Shown in pieces: positions 39,315 through 50,000 of a stretch of 64,000 nucleotides of DNA. The notes below the pieces were generated by a model, which was given only the letters and a program-made list of their open reading frames with translations, made no database searches and had not been told where the DNA came from. The first letter of the stretch is position 1. The number at the start of each line of letters is the position of its first letter. The stretch covers positions 2,552,501 through 2,616,500 of the forward strand of contig JBAMJR010000350.1 of the NCBI GenBank assembly GCA_038501785.1, given 5' to 3'. Source of the stretch: Myoxocephalus aenaeus (lineage: Eukaryota > Chordata > Actinopteri > Perciformes > Cottidae). The position numbers were made by a program, and so were the translations under genes.

Positions 39315-40786
39315 AACCACTGATCATCAAATCTGTGAAGAATGTGAATATAGGGAAGGCGTGGTAACACTATTAGAGTGCATTGATGTAAATAGGTAAG
39401 TAAAGCTCATGCTGAGGACACATCATTAGCCACCACACTCCACGGGGAGCACTTAGATCCAGGTGAGTGGCCACTCGATACCTTCAAGGCATCTGTGTGC
39501 GTGCGTGCGTGCGCGTGTGTGCGGTGTGGTGTTTGTGTGGCTTGTATGAGGTGGGGAGGACAATGAAGCATGCAGCTAGCAGCAGGGATTGGGGTGAATG
39601 AGGAGTTGAGGTGAAGTGAGTGGTAATTGTGCAAAAATGTGGCTACAAAGTGTCAAATTCAAAATAATCCCCAAGGGATTCGGCTGAAAACAGTTTAGAC
39701 TGTTTTTATTATGCAAACAGATTTCTGCTCCTGAGACATTAGTGAGCAACTTTGAGCCTGAGTTCGGCTGCTTCCAAGTTTCTCCACATCATGCAGTGTG
39801 GCTTCTGCACACGGTTGCTAACAATGTTGGATTTGGCAGTATCTTGTGTCCAATACTACAGAATCAAAGTCAATACATACCGAGCACTCATCTAGATATT
39901 AAAAAGCAGGAGAATGAAATGCTGATGGGCAGGCAGTGAGACAGCACAATGCTGCCTTGCTCATAGTGCGAGCTAAGGAGACAGAAAGGGGACAAACCTG
40001 GCCGACAGGTGGGCTCTTCTACGGGCCATCCAATAGGCAGGAGGGGGGAGAGCGGAGGAGAGAATGGGCAGGGTTAGTAAAACGTAGTGTGAACGTGGCG
40101 TGTGGGGGAGGCAAAAAGTTGATTCATACCTTGATAGTGAACACAACATGAAGCAGGTTTGAAGACCAGCCATTTTGCATCAACTGGAGACAAATTAGCA
40201 GGCAAAGCTGGTCTTTGCAACCTTTATTACCACCTTGCGTAGTGAAAGTATGGAAATGTCAACCTATATCACCTTTATGTCTGTGGTGCAGGTGTGGCCT
40301 ACAGCATGTAGTAACTGTAGAATATGGCCTACACTCTCAGCAGCGACAGCATAACTAAAGTGACACCTTGACATGTAATTAATGCTTGAAGCAGACTTTT
40401 TATTGCTGCCACAGCTGAAGGCCACAGTGTTTGACAAAAAGGAGGTTAACAAAAAGGAAATGGATTAGTAGGTGAGAGATGGGTGGAGAGTAATGGCTGG
40501 AGCAGGACATTTTTACCAAAGCTGTGAGCATGGAGAGACATAGAAAGAGGATGGTGTATAATTGGTAGATCAAAGTAAGGGTTAGTCAGGATGCTAATTG
40601 GAGATGGCACGTGTTTGCTGTAGACACACATTATGTGCGTGTGTGTGAAAAAGAGAGCGACTGTGTGTGTCTACATGTGTTTGAGAAGCGAGGTCTCATG
40701 CTGTGAAATCTAGACTGAGGTGATTAGTAAAGCATTAGTGGCTGCGTGCAACACTCAGAACATGCTGTCAAGGACCTTATTTAGGG

Positions 40787-40787
<1 letters not shown>

Positions 40788-40819
<32 letters not shown>
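40788..40819. repeat. (TG)16 microsatellite
   Basis: Perfect TG dinucleotides. Confidence 0.94.
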
Positions 40820-40820
<1 letters not shown>

Positions 40821-41098
40821 TCCTCACAAAGACTCCATTTTGAGTTGTAGGCTCTCTCAGAAGGAGGACCTTTGCAAAGTGAGAACATTCTCATTGGTCA
40901 TTGTGCATAGGACACATACAGAGTCAGGATTTATGTATTTATCATCTTGCATTTGTGTATTTTAAAGCAACAACAGAATTTTGTTTATATTGGTGAATTG
41001 CTTGAAAATCGGAAGTTGGACGTATTGTTGTTCCTACATCAACGGTAGGACTTTGTGGGGTGGAAGGTGCTTTTTACAGGCCAAACTGGACAACGGAC

Positions 41099-41101
<3 letters not shown>

Positions 41102-41156
<55 letters not shown>
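41102..41156. repeat. (CA)27 microsatellite
   Basis: Perfect AC dinucleotides. Confidence 0.95.
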
Positions 41157-41159
<3 letters not shown>

Positions 41160-42147
41160 GTGACTGTCTTCACTTCACACTATCGCACGAGGAGGGAAGT
41201 TCTTCATGATGTGCAGCTGCACAGCAGAAAACAATAAAGCCTGCAAAAAAAAGCGCTGCAGTTTGGGTCCAAGGAGACACTCACACAAACAATATACACA
41301 AGTTCATAGAATGAGAGGAGGGGGCATCTTAAACAATCAGACTACACATTACAGAAGAGGGAACCATTGCGTTCCTTATGATCTCTATGAAGTCTTTGTG
41401 ATGATGAAGTAGAACGGTATCAGGGTTATTTCACGGCAAAAGGTGTTTTAATTGGGCTGCAGATAGACATGAGTGGTCTTTTTTATTTTTTTGACTGAGC
41501 AGCTCTACACGCAGAGATAAAAACCCTGAAGTTTACTGTCATCCCTCTTCTTCAGTGCTGCCCTCCACCACCCTCGGCTCTGCCTCTTTCTCTTTTTTCC
41601 TGTCGTCTCTCATCTCTCCGCTCACCCCCCTCGCATCTCCTCCTCCCATGAAGTCTCCCCCCCAGTGTGCCCAGCCAAAAACACAAATAAATACTTTCTA
41701 CATTCTCCTCTCATCTCTACTTCCTCAAGCCCTCCCTTCTCTTCCCACCTGCTCAGCAACGTTGGGGGCTAGAAAAACCAAACACACACAGCTCTGTGAT
41801 TACACACACATACACACAGGTGGGATACCCCCCCCCCCCCCACACACACACACAAACAATACAAAAACCTGGATAGACAGAGTTCTTCTTTGTCTCATAG
41901 AAACACATTAATGTACACTATAACTATAATTATCCATACAGACTATACTTAACTATAAAATACAGAAGTTGGGATTTATACTGTAATCTGTACACATTAC
42001 TCTGTACTTAAATGCACCATGCAGTGTATTGTACTTGCCCTTTTGTCTCATGCACAAAAGCACCCAAAAAAAAATCTCAATTGGCAAGCTGCTACCCGAG
42101 GCATTTTATTTCACTCTTTCTCTCATCAGTGTGTTGGAGATGGACTT

Positions 42148-42151
<4 letters not shown>

Positions 42152-42236
<85 letters not shown>

Positions 42237-42247
42237 TGGTGTGTGTT
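42152..42247. repeat. (GT)n microsatellite, about 96 bp
   Basis: A long GT tract ends with two GTGG-type slips and abuts the repeat-like block at 42249. Confidence 0.95.
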
Positions 42248-42248
42248 T

Positions 42249-42650
42249 CAGTGTTGTAGTACTCAAGATCGGTTCTGGTCTCGAGACCACCATTGAAGGT
42301 TTCGTCTCAGGTTCGAGAGCATTTTGACTCGGTCTTGACTCGGCCTCTGACAACAATGACCATAACTGCGTAGACACCATTAGAGAGTGTGCATTGTGGG
42401 GTTTATTTGTGAATATCGTTACTGTGTTTGCTCATAGAAAACACAAAGGAAAATTTCCATTCACAATATTCAGCACTGCAATGCCTTTTGATTATCAAGA
42501 CTTTTCTCCCGGTACACTTATAGATGGAGTTAATATGACAATAAATGAGGTATTTGTGCCTGTTGCATGTTCCACATTTTATTTTAAGTGTGTCATGCAG
42601 TGTGAAACTCACCCTGCCTCAGTCTTGCTTATGGCTTGGTCTCGGTTTAA
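42249..42650. mobile_element. Dispersed repeat-like block
   Basis: The left part is rich in repeated CTCGG/TCTCGAGAC words (..ggtctcgagaccacc.., ..gactcggtcttgactcgg..). The right end repeats the theme (..cttggtctcggtttaag). This is a pattern I recall from an abundant teleost repeat. It lies directly after the GT tract ending at 42247. The class is not determined. Confidence 0.4.
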
Positions 42651-42659
42651 GTGAAAGCA

Positions 42660-44160
42660 ACACTGGGGTGTGTGTGCGTGTTAAAAGTGCAGGGACAGCA
42701 AGTGTATCAGCATTATTAAATATAAAAAAACTATTTGGCTTTGCCCAATCATTTAATGCAAGTCTGGTGTTCTACAGTGTTCGGATGCCGATGTCACATG
42801 GCGGTTCATTTTAGATATTTCTCATCTTGTAATACTAACCCTACAGGTGAGATGTTTAAAAAGGTACAATTGGGACTGGATGAGCTTCAATGTGACAAGC
42901 TATAAGTCAGTATTAATGTTTTCTCCGCAAGCATAAGGAACTCCTTCTTTAATGACCGCTATTTCATATAACAAAACTTGACCAGCATTAATAAACTTGA
43001 CACCAACCGTCATCATTATTTGTTGCCTCCGAAAAATACCGTTCACTTTTCTCACTTCTTTCTCAAAAGGTGCCACCCTTCTCAACTTTTTAAAATGTTC
43101 TGCTTTAAAAGACACCCAGAGAGTACCTTTGTCCCTTGCAGCCACTTATTTACACACACACACAAAAAACACAAAAACAGCTGCTGGCAGCTTTGAAAAG
43201 TGGTTTGCAAATAAGTAGTGAAAATGTGTTTGTGAAAACTGTGGAGCAGTGATACTTGTGACGAGTCCTCCTCGGTGCACATGGATTCCTCTGTAGACTC
43301 CTCACTTTGACCCTCTGTTCCCTCTATCTGCTTGAATGCTGTCTCTCTTTCCCTTCCTGACAGCGTAATTAACAGGACCGTGGGGCGCACCACATATTAC
43401 CCATGGAGCAATGTGACAATCACGGTTCTGGACTCGATAAGCCAACAGCAAACTCCCTCCTCTCGGCTCCCTCAACCAGTCGAAACGCGTCATCGTCACG
43501 GACTGGATGGGAGGCAGACCTCCTCACACCGACTGCTATTTAAGACGTTCTACTCCACGCACACGTTTCAGTGGCACACAGACGGGCAGGCGGGCTGGGA
43601 GGTCGTCTAATGCCGGAGGGTGTTTCACTGCACCATGTGAGAATATCAGAAGTGACACAAGCACAGGACCAGTGGTAGAGTTATTGAATGTGAGTGAACG
43701 TCAATGGGACTAGTAGAGGGACGGTGGCACCTTCACAGAGGTGATGATGGGAGGTGTTGACATGAGAAAATGTGAGGATCAAGGAGAGGAAGAGAACTGA
43801 AGGAGAAGAAGGGACGAACAGAAAGATACACACCAGATGCACTGCATTCAAATGTGGACTACCAGTTGAAACCAATTGCTGTACAATGACTGTGTGATGT
43901 GATTAAAGCGCGCGGAGAACAACACAATGAAAGGCCGACAGTGAAAGGGAGGAAATGAAAGATGACGGAGAAATGAACACCGTCTTCCTGATCTGGTCAT
44001 GTTCTCACCTCGAATGCTTTTCATTCCAAATAAGATCTTTGCTCCCTTCTTGTCCAGGTGGGGGCGTCGCAAATGTAATAATAGAAGGTGGGCAAAAAAT
44101 AATCTGCCTCAATTTCATAATTAATCTGTGCTACGTTTTCACACAATTAACACGTTAACC
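42660..44160. other. Unique stretch, no gene supported
   Basis: A minus-strand frame at 43082-43393 has an acidic part (QSEESTEESMCTEED) and an AG acceptor-like site near its start, but matches nothing I know in znf423. Confidence 0.3.
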
Positions 44161-44184
44161 CAAAAGTGTCACCACTGTGCAGGG

Positions 44185-44185
<1 letters not shown>

Positions 44186-44249
<64 letters not shown>
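44186..44249. repeat. (TG)32 microsatellite
   Basis: Perfect TG dinucleotides. Confidence 0.95.
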
Positions 44250-44250
<1 letters not shown>

Positions 44251-44422
44251 ACAAAAACTGAAAGAATGAAAGGGAGTTGTTCCCTGAATGCAGTTAAGAG
44301 CAAAGAACACGCGCAGAGAGGAACAGTAGGTAAGAGATGGGGGAAACTATACGTGTGCATATGTGTGAGTTTTACCCCGTGTTTGTGCATCTATGTTGTG
44401 TGTGTGTGAGACTGAGTGCATG

Positions 44423-44523
<101 letters not shown>

Positions 44524-44624
44524 TTTAAGGGGGGAAGGAAGTAAAAGTTACTCCAGCTGTACTTCTGTTTCAACTCTCTCCTCTACCGTCTCCAGACATT
44601 ACTAGACGAATCAGAGCGATGTCA

Positions 44625-44901
44625 GCACACACGCACACACACACACACACACACACGCACACACACACCTCAGAGTACATCGGTGACTATGGGAGTGGAG
44701 TGCCTGTCAGGTCTGGCGAGAGGGGCTGGGAGTGGGGGGGTGCAGAGCGTTTGCTCCCCAGAACACCTCGCAGGTCCACCTCGTTAATCTCCATGACGAC
44801 AGAGATGCTAAGGCAGCAAATTAGTAGCGAGTTGAAAAAACTGTCACAGGGGAAGCTCATGAAAGAACATAGACTCCAAACTACAGAGGTAGTTTTTAAA
44901 G

Positions 44902-44949
<48 letters not shown>
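44625..44949. repeat. Two CA microsatellites
   Basis: An interrupted CA/CGCA tract at about 44625-44668 and perfect CA at 44904-44949. Confidence 0.93.
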
Positions 44950-44953
<4 letters not shown>

Positions 44954-45068
44954 TCTCTCTCCACTTATAATAGCTGCACAACAGTTTTTTATTTAACCTT
45001 TTCTCAGCCCTTAATATGGCTTCTCAATGATGAAACTTACCTATACATTATAATGAACAAGTTTGTTT

Positions 45069-45071
<3 letters not shown>

Positions 45072-45155
<84 letters not shown>
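45072..45155. repeat. (AT)42 microsatellite
   Basis: 84 bp of uninterrupted AT, self-complementary and able to form a cruciform. It lies about 0.5 kb past exon o. Confidence 0.95.
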
Positions 45156-45158
<3 letters not shown>

Positions 45159-45673
45159 CTGCCTACATTATACAGTATATATAGATAACTTTCTCAGTGT
45201 TAATTTGTCACATCTGCAGCACATCAGAGCATAACATGCTACGTAGTAACAACTATAAACCCTCACATTAAGTGATGATAACCAGGAGTTTCTTGTTCAG
45301 AGTGTTTATATGTTATTTGTCACTGTGGCTCCAGAAAGATTTGTCTTGTTTTACATTTTGTCTATGAAGTTTTATCTGTAATGTCGACTGTTTTCTATGT
45401 CAAGATTTCCAAGATGTAGCCAAGGGGTAAATTGCACAACAGCTGGTCAGCCCACAAGTCCAAAAAAAGCTCTTCATTTCACCTGTGCGTCTCACACCTT
45501 TGTGTGTTCAACTGTGTGCGGGAAGAACACAATTGCCATAGTAGCGGTGTCAAACCGCGAAGTGGGGAAAAAAACACGAGACGAGACATTCAGTCACTGA
45601 AATGCATCACCAACACAGACGCACTCTCACTCACACGAACACAAACAGAATGGAAGAGCTGCGCCTCACTCAC

Positions 45674-45758
45674 CGATCATGTGATTAGCGACATGAATTT
45701 GGATCTCCCTTTCCGTCTCAAACGTCATTTGGCATTTAATACACTGGTAGGTCTTTTT
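45674..45758 (-). CDS. znf423: znf423 exon o: finger 28, last exon seen
   Basis: After acceptor cttccag it reads KKTYQCIKCQMTFETEREIQ, then IHVANHMI, and ends in phase 1 at the strong donor gtgagt. The strong donor and the missing final fingers show that the coding sequence continues past a large intron toward or beyond position 1. In the family the last fingers (28-30) mediate EBF binding. 85 nt = 28 codons + 1. Confidence 0.95.
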
Positions 45759-46391
45759 CTGGAAGATAAAGACACAGGAACAACAAACAACGTTATCTTC
45801 CGCGTGAAAAATACAAAAACCCTTGTAAATAAAGGAACATATCATATCTGAGTGTCTTGACTGTGAAAGCATTATAGTTTCTTTAAAAAAAAAAAAGTTT
45901 AATATTTTGTTTTGTTGATCAGAAAAATATATTTAATCATATTGTAGCCATAGTAACGATTTACCTGCAAATAGAAAGAAAGTAAACCCTCGGTCTCAAT
46001 GATGGAAAAGATATACAAGCATTTTCTAGTGATAACTATTTAAAAAGAGGATAAGCGTCAGAAATATTTAATAGTATTTCTTTTTTTTATCAAATGGCAC
46101 TCTTTCTTTCAAGCTCTGAAATCTCAACATGCAAGATATGTGAACTCCACAAAGTCTCACACTAATCAATCAACACTGAAAGTTCAAGTCACACACACAC
46201 ACACACATATACACGCACACACACAACTCTGCAGAGAAAAAGAGAGACAGAAATGTATAAGTGTGGGAGTGAACAGGAAAAAGATTAAGGGAAGAAGCAT
46301 TGGAACAGAAACAGAGGGAACGAGTGTAGAAGAAAAGAGGACAAGAGAGGACGAAAGAGATAGAGCCAGAGAAACAAGGGTGAGAGACACA

Positions 46392-46434
<43 letters not shown>

Positions 46435-46545
46435 CAGAAGCTCTGCTTAGCCATTCATAGCACACAGCGATCACTCATGCACAAACACATACAAAATACA
46501 CAAAGGCCTCACTTCCACTATCTCTCTGCTGCTTCAGCCTGCTAG

Positions 46546-46621
<76 letters not shown>

Positions 46622-46957
46622 TTTTACTTTGTCTGCTTTGTGCTGTTAGACTAAGCAGAAACAAAGGTGCAGGTAAGACAGAGGGTCCCTGGGAGATGCC
46701 TCTGACACACACACACACGCTCACTTGCCAGTACACACTCTCACACACATAAACACGTGGCAAGTCCCGGGGAGCCTGACTGTCAATATCAAGTAGAACG
46801 AACAGCTCCCACAATGCCTCAGCACGCCCCAGCCACAGGACCCAGTGGGGCTCAGCTGACACACACCGTCATACACACAAGCACACTTATGCAAGCTACA
46901 GACACAAAAGCAGCCGCACGCACACACACGCACGCACACACACACACACACACGCAC

Positions 46958-47016
<59 letters not shown>

Positions 47017-50000
47017 GTGCAAACATACAGTTCAGCAGGATTGCATTTTTGTTTCTCCTGAAAATATCTAAAAAAAATGTAATGCGTTTTTTTCTTATTA
47101 ACGTGACTTTTAAATAAACTTCAGGCCACAATTATATTGGGTAATGTTTCATCTCCCTCGCTGTACTCTCAGTTCTGTTCATTTGTGTTGATGTTTTTGT
47201 TAAGAAGCACTACAGAGGTATTGCCATTTAAGATGCACATTTGATTCTAGTTTTCATAATTTGAGCGGACATTCTCTTTATTTATTCACATTACCAAACA
47301 TCCTCCTCATCTTCCTAAAAATGCAACGCCAAAGACTTGGTTTGAGCGGTTTTGAGTAGAACGTTTCATCCAACAATGTCCATAAAAGCACTTATCTCAG
47401 TCTATCCTGTCTCACCTTCGGTGCAAGTGAAGCCTCAGCCTTCTTTCCTGCTGCACTGGTTTCCGGGCTGATCTCAGGGTGATCCGTCTGGACGTGAGTC
47501 TCCAGGTCCTCCACGCTTTCAAACTTCACCCCGCACTCCGGACACCTCAGCCCGCCCATGGCCTTCTCTCCCTGCGTGTCCCCTGGCGTGGCAGGTCCTC
47601 CCTGGCTGGGGCTCTGGCCGTTCGTGCCCCTGATTTGGTTGAACATTTTATTTGTTTGAGCTGATTTCAGTAATTGTAACTGTTGCTGAACTAAATTCAG
47701 CCCAGACGTCCTCCCCTTTAAGGCTCCAGTAGGTAGAAAATACAGTGACAGCAATAACAAATCCAAGCTTCCAAGTATTCGACCTGTTAATAATGTGTGT
47801 TACATGTGTGAGAGACTTAATCATGTTTAAAACTCTATGGCACAAGCTGTACAGATGTGTTGCTGTTGCCACACGCCAGTATCCACAGGGTTTATGAGTG
47901 AGCCACCCACCTGCTCATGCAGCCAGCACAGAGGCCATAAGGCAGGCCGTTGACATCCAGCTTCACCAGCTCCCCTTTGTTCCTGAACTCCTTTAGGCAG
48001 AAGGCGCATTTATACAACTTGTGCTGCTGCAGCTGCCCGTTAGGGGATGAAGAGGAAGAACCGTTCCCTCCTCCTGTCCCGCCGTTCCCACCTCCTACTC
48101 CAGCTCCTCCCAGTGTAGAGCCAGCGGAGAGCTTCTGCATGTGGAAGGTGCCGTGGATCTTCAGCTCCAGGGTGGAGGTGACGGTCTGCATGCAGACGAC
48201 GCAGCGGAACCCAGTGAGGGAGTTGCGGAGGTCAGGGTGCATCTGGCAATGCTCTATAAACTCCTCCTCACTCTGCAGGGGCATCTTACAGATTCGACAG
48301 GTTCCCGTGTCCAGGCTCTTACTGTGGGTCACCTGCAGAGAGAGAAGACACACAAAGTATGAACATGCTGAAGCAAAATGTAGCGAATTATCTTTTATCA
48401 AAGAATAGAAGGATATACAGAAACATACACAGTTATTATAATAACTGACTGTGGCGGCATTACACAATACATTTGCTGTGACTACTTCTTTCCTGTAGTG
48501 TGGAGGAGCACAAATTGCCTCTCTTAGGACAGTTTAACATTCTAAATTCAAAGCAGCCAAAGAAGCTTCCCGATCAAAAGACGGATAGAAAGCAACAACA
48601 AAGAAAAACTAAAGAAGACGGCTGTGTTTTTATACCCATGAGGGTATCAACTGACTGTACTTGTTCCCTACATGTAAACCTCCAAATGACAAACACAGAG
48701 ACCTCAAAAGACATAGCCAGAAACATAACAGGCCTGAGAGCAGCACCTTGTGTTCAGTGAGTGTCAGCAGAGAAGGGAAGCGCTCGCCACATATCGGACA
48801 CATGTAGTGTTTGGCGGGGGCCGCGATGCGTCTGAGCGTGCTCACGAAGCCCGTTCTCAGAGAAGAATGTTCTGGAGCACACATTGCACTTGTGGTTCCC
48901 CTTGATGAAGTCTGCCTTCTTCTTTCTAGAACCTGGGGAACAAAATGACTTTCATCAACATCATCATACAACACATACAGAGAGACATGTCCCGTTATAA
49001 ACAGTAAAAATTTATTAAAAAAGGGTATAAACAAGAAGTTAAAATCTTACAAGCGTCATCATCTCCCGGTCTGATGTTGTGGTCACGCAGTCGGTGGTTC
49101 TGCAGAAGCGACTCCATGGTGTAGGCTGCCCCGCAGATATCGCAGGCATACATGGGCTCTGAATTGTCCAGCTCCTCCTCACCTCCGCTCGCCTCGTGGC
49201 TGTTGACTGTGTCTCCTTTCTGGCCAGCTCCTCCTCCCGCAACTGCACTCTTCAGCAGCATGTTCTGCAGGTCGGCTTGTTCAGCCGCCGCAACTGTTGG
49301 TCTTTCAATGCCTCCTACACCTCCGTTGCCACCACTTCCTCCAATTCCTCCTCCTCCTCCTCCTCCTCCTCCTCGCTTGGAGGTCTGCGCCAACCCGTTG
49401 GGCGTCCCGTTTTGACTCCCACCGCTCCCCGTGCCACCTCCATTGCCAGTGATGCTGCCCCCATCGAAGAAGCAGTGCTTCTCCCTCAGGTGTCTCTCCA
49501 GCAGCGTCATGGCTTGGAAAGCTTTGCCGCAGAAGCGACACGTGAACTTCTTGCTGTGTGTGGTGATGTGGCATTGGAGCTCCACCTCTGTTCCGAACGT
49601 CTCGCCACAGAAAATGCACTTCCGGGGCTTGAGTCCTGTGAGACAGAAGTTGGTTCAAAATATGCAGATTCAAGCCCAATTTACTTTACAAGAATTCTGG
49701 CACGTATTCTTTTAGCTTTGTTTTGTTATTTAAATGTGGACTTTTCTTGTCGTTATTACATTTTCTTCCATTTTACTATCACTACTGATAGTAGTCTATC
49801 TACTTTTCTCATGAAACCTAGCCCATCATACCAGGAAAGATGTACATTACCTGCTCCGAGCCCCCCTGGGAGGCCTGACCTCTGGCCCAGGTGGTTATGC
49901 TTAACATGGATCTGAAGATCAGACTCCTTCCTGAAGTCCCAGGCACAGGCTGTGCAGCGAAACAGCTTCTTCTCATTGCTGTGCTTCACTGCCAAATGCA

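Larger units (their letters stand above)
45759..47415 (-). other. znf423: znf423 intron n-o, microsatellite-rich
   Basis: A 1657-bp intron, the longest between exons in this window. It contains a GA tract (46396-46433), a CA tract (46548-46619) and an interrupted CA/CGCA tract (46921-47013). The other internal introns are 104-618 bp and contain no large repeat. Confidence 0.85.

Noticed and set aside
43082..43393. A minus-strand frame with an acidic segment as an extra znf423 exon
   Set aside because: It matches no known ZNF423 sequence, the acceptor lacks a good pyrimidine tract and no phase-compatible donor stood out.
48747..48932. Calling the whole gene a pseudogene
   Set aside because: Only one single-base shift in a homopolymer is seen among 15 exons with intact splice sites and conserved fingers, so an assembly error or rare allele is more likely.
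49196..49915. A 239-codon plus-strand frame antisense to znf423
   Set aside because: It overlaps real coding exons on the other strand. Its Ser-rich centre is the complement of the glycine-rich insert.
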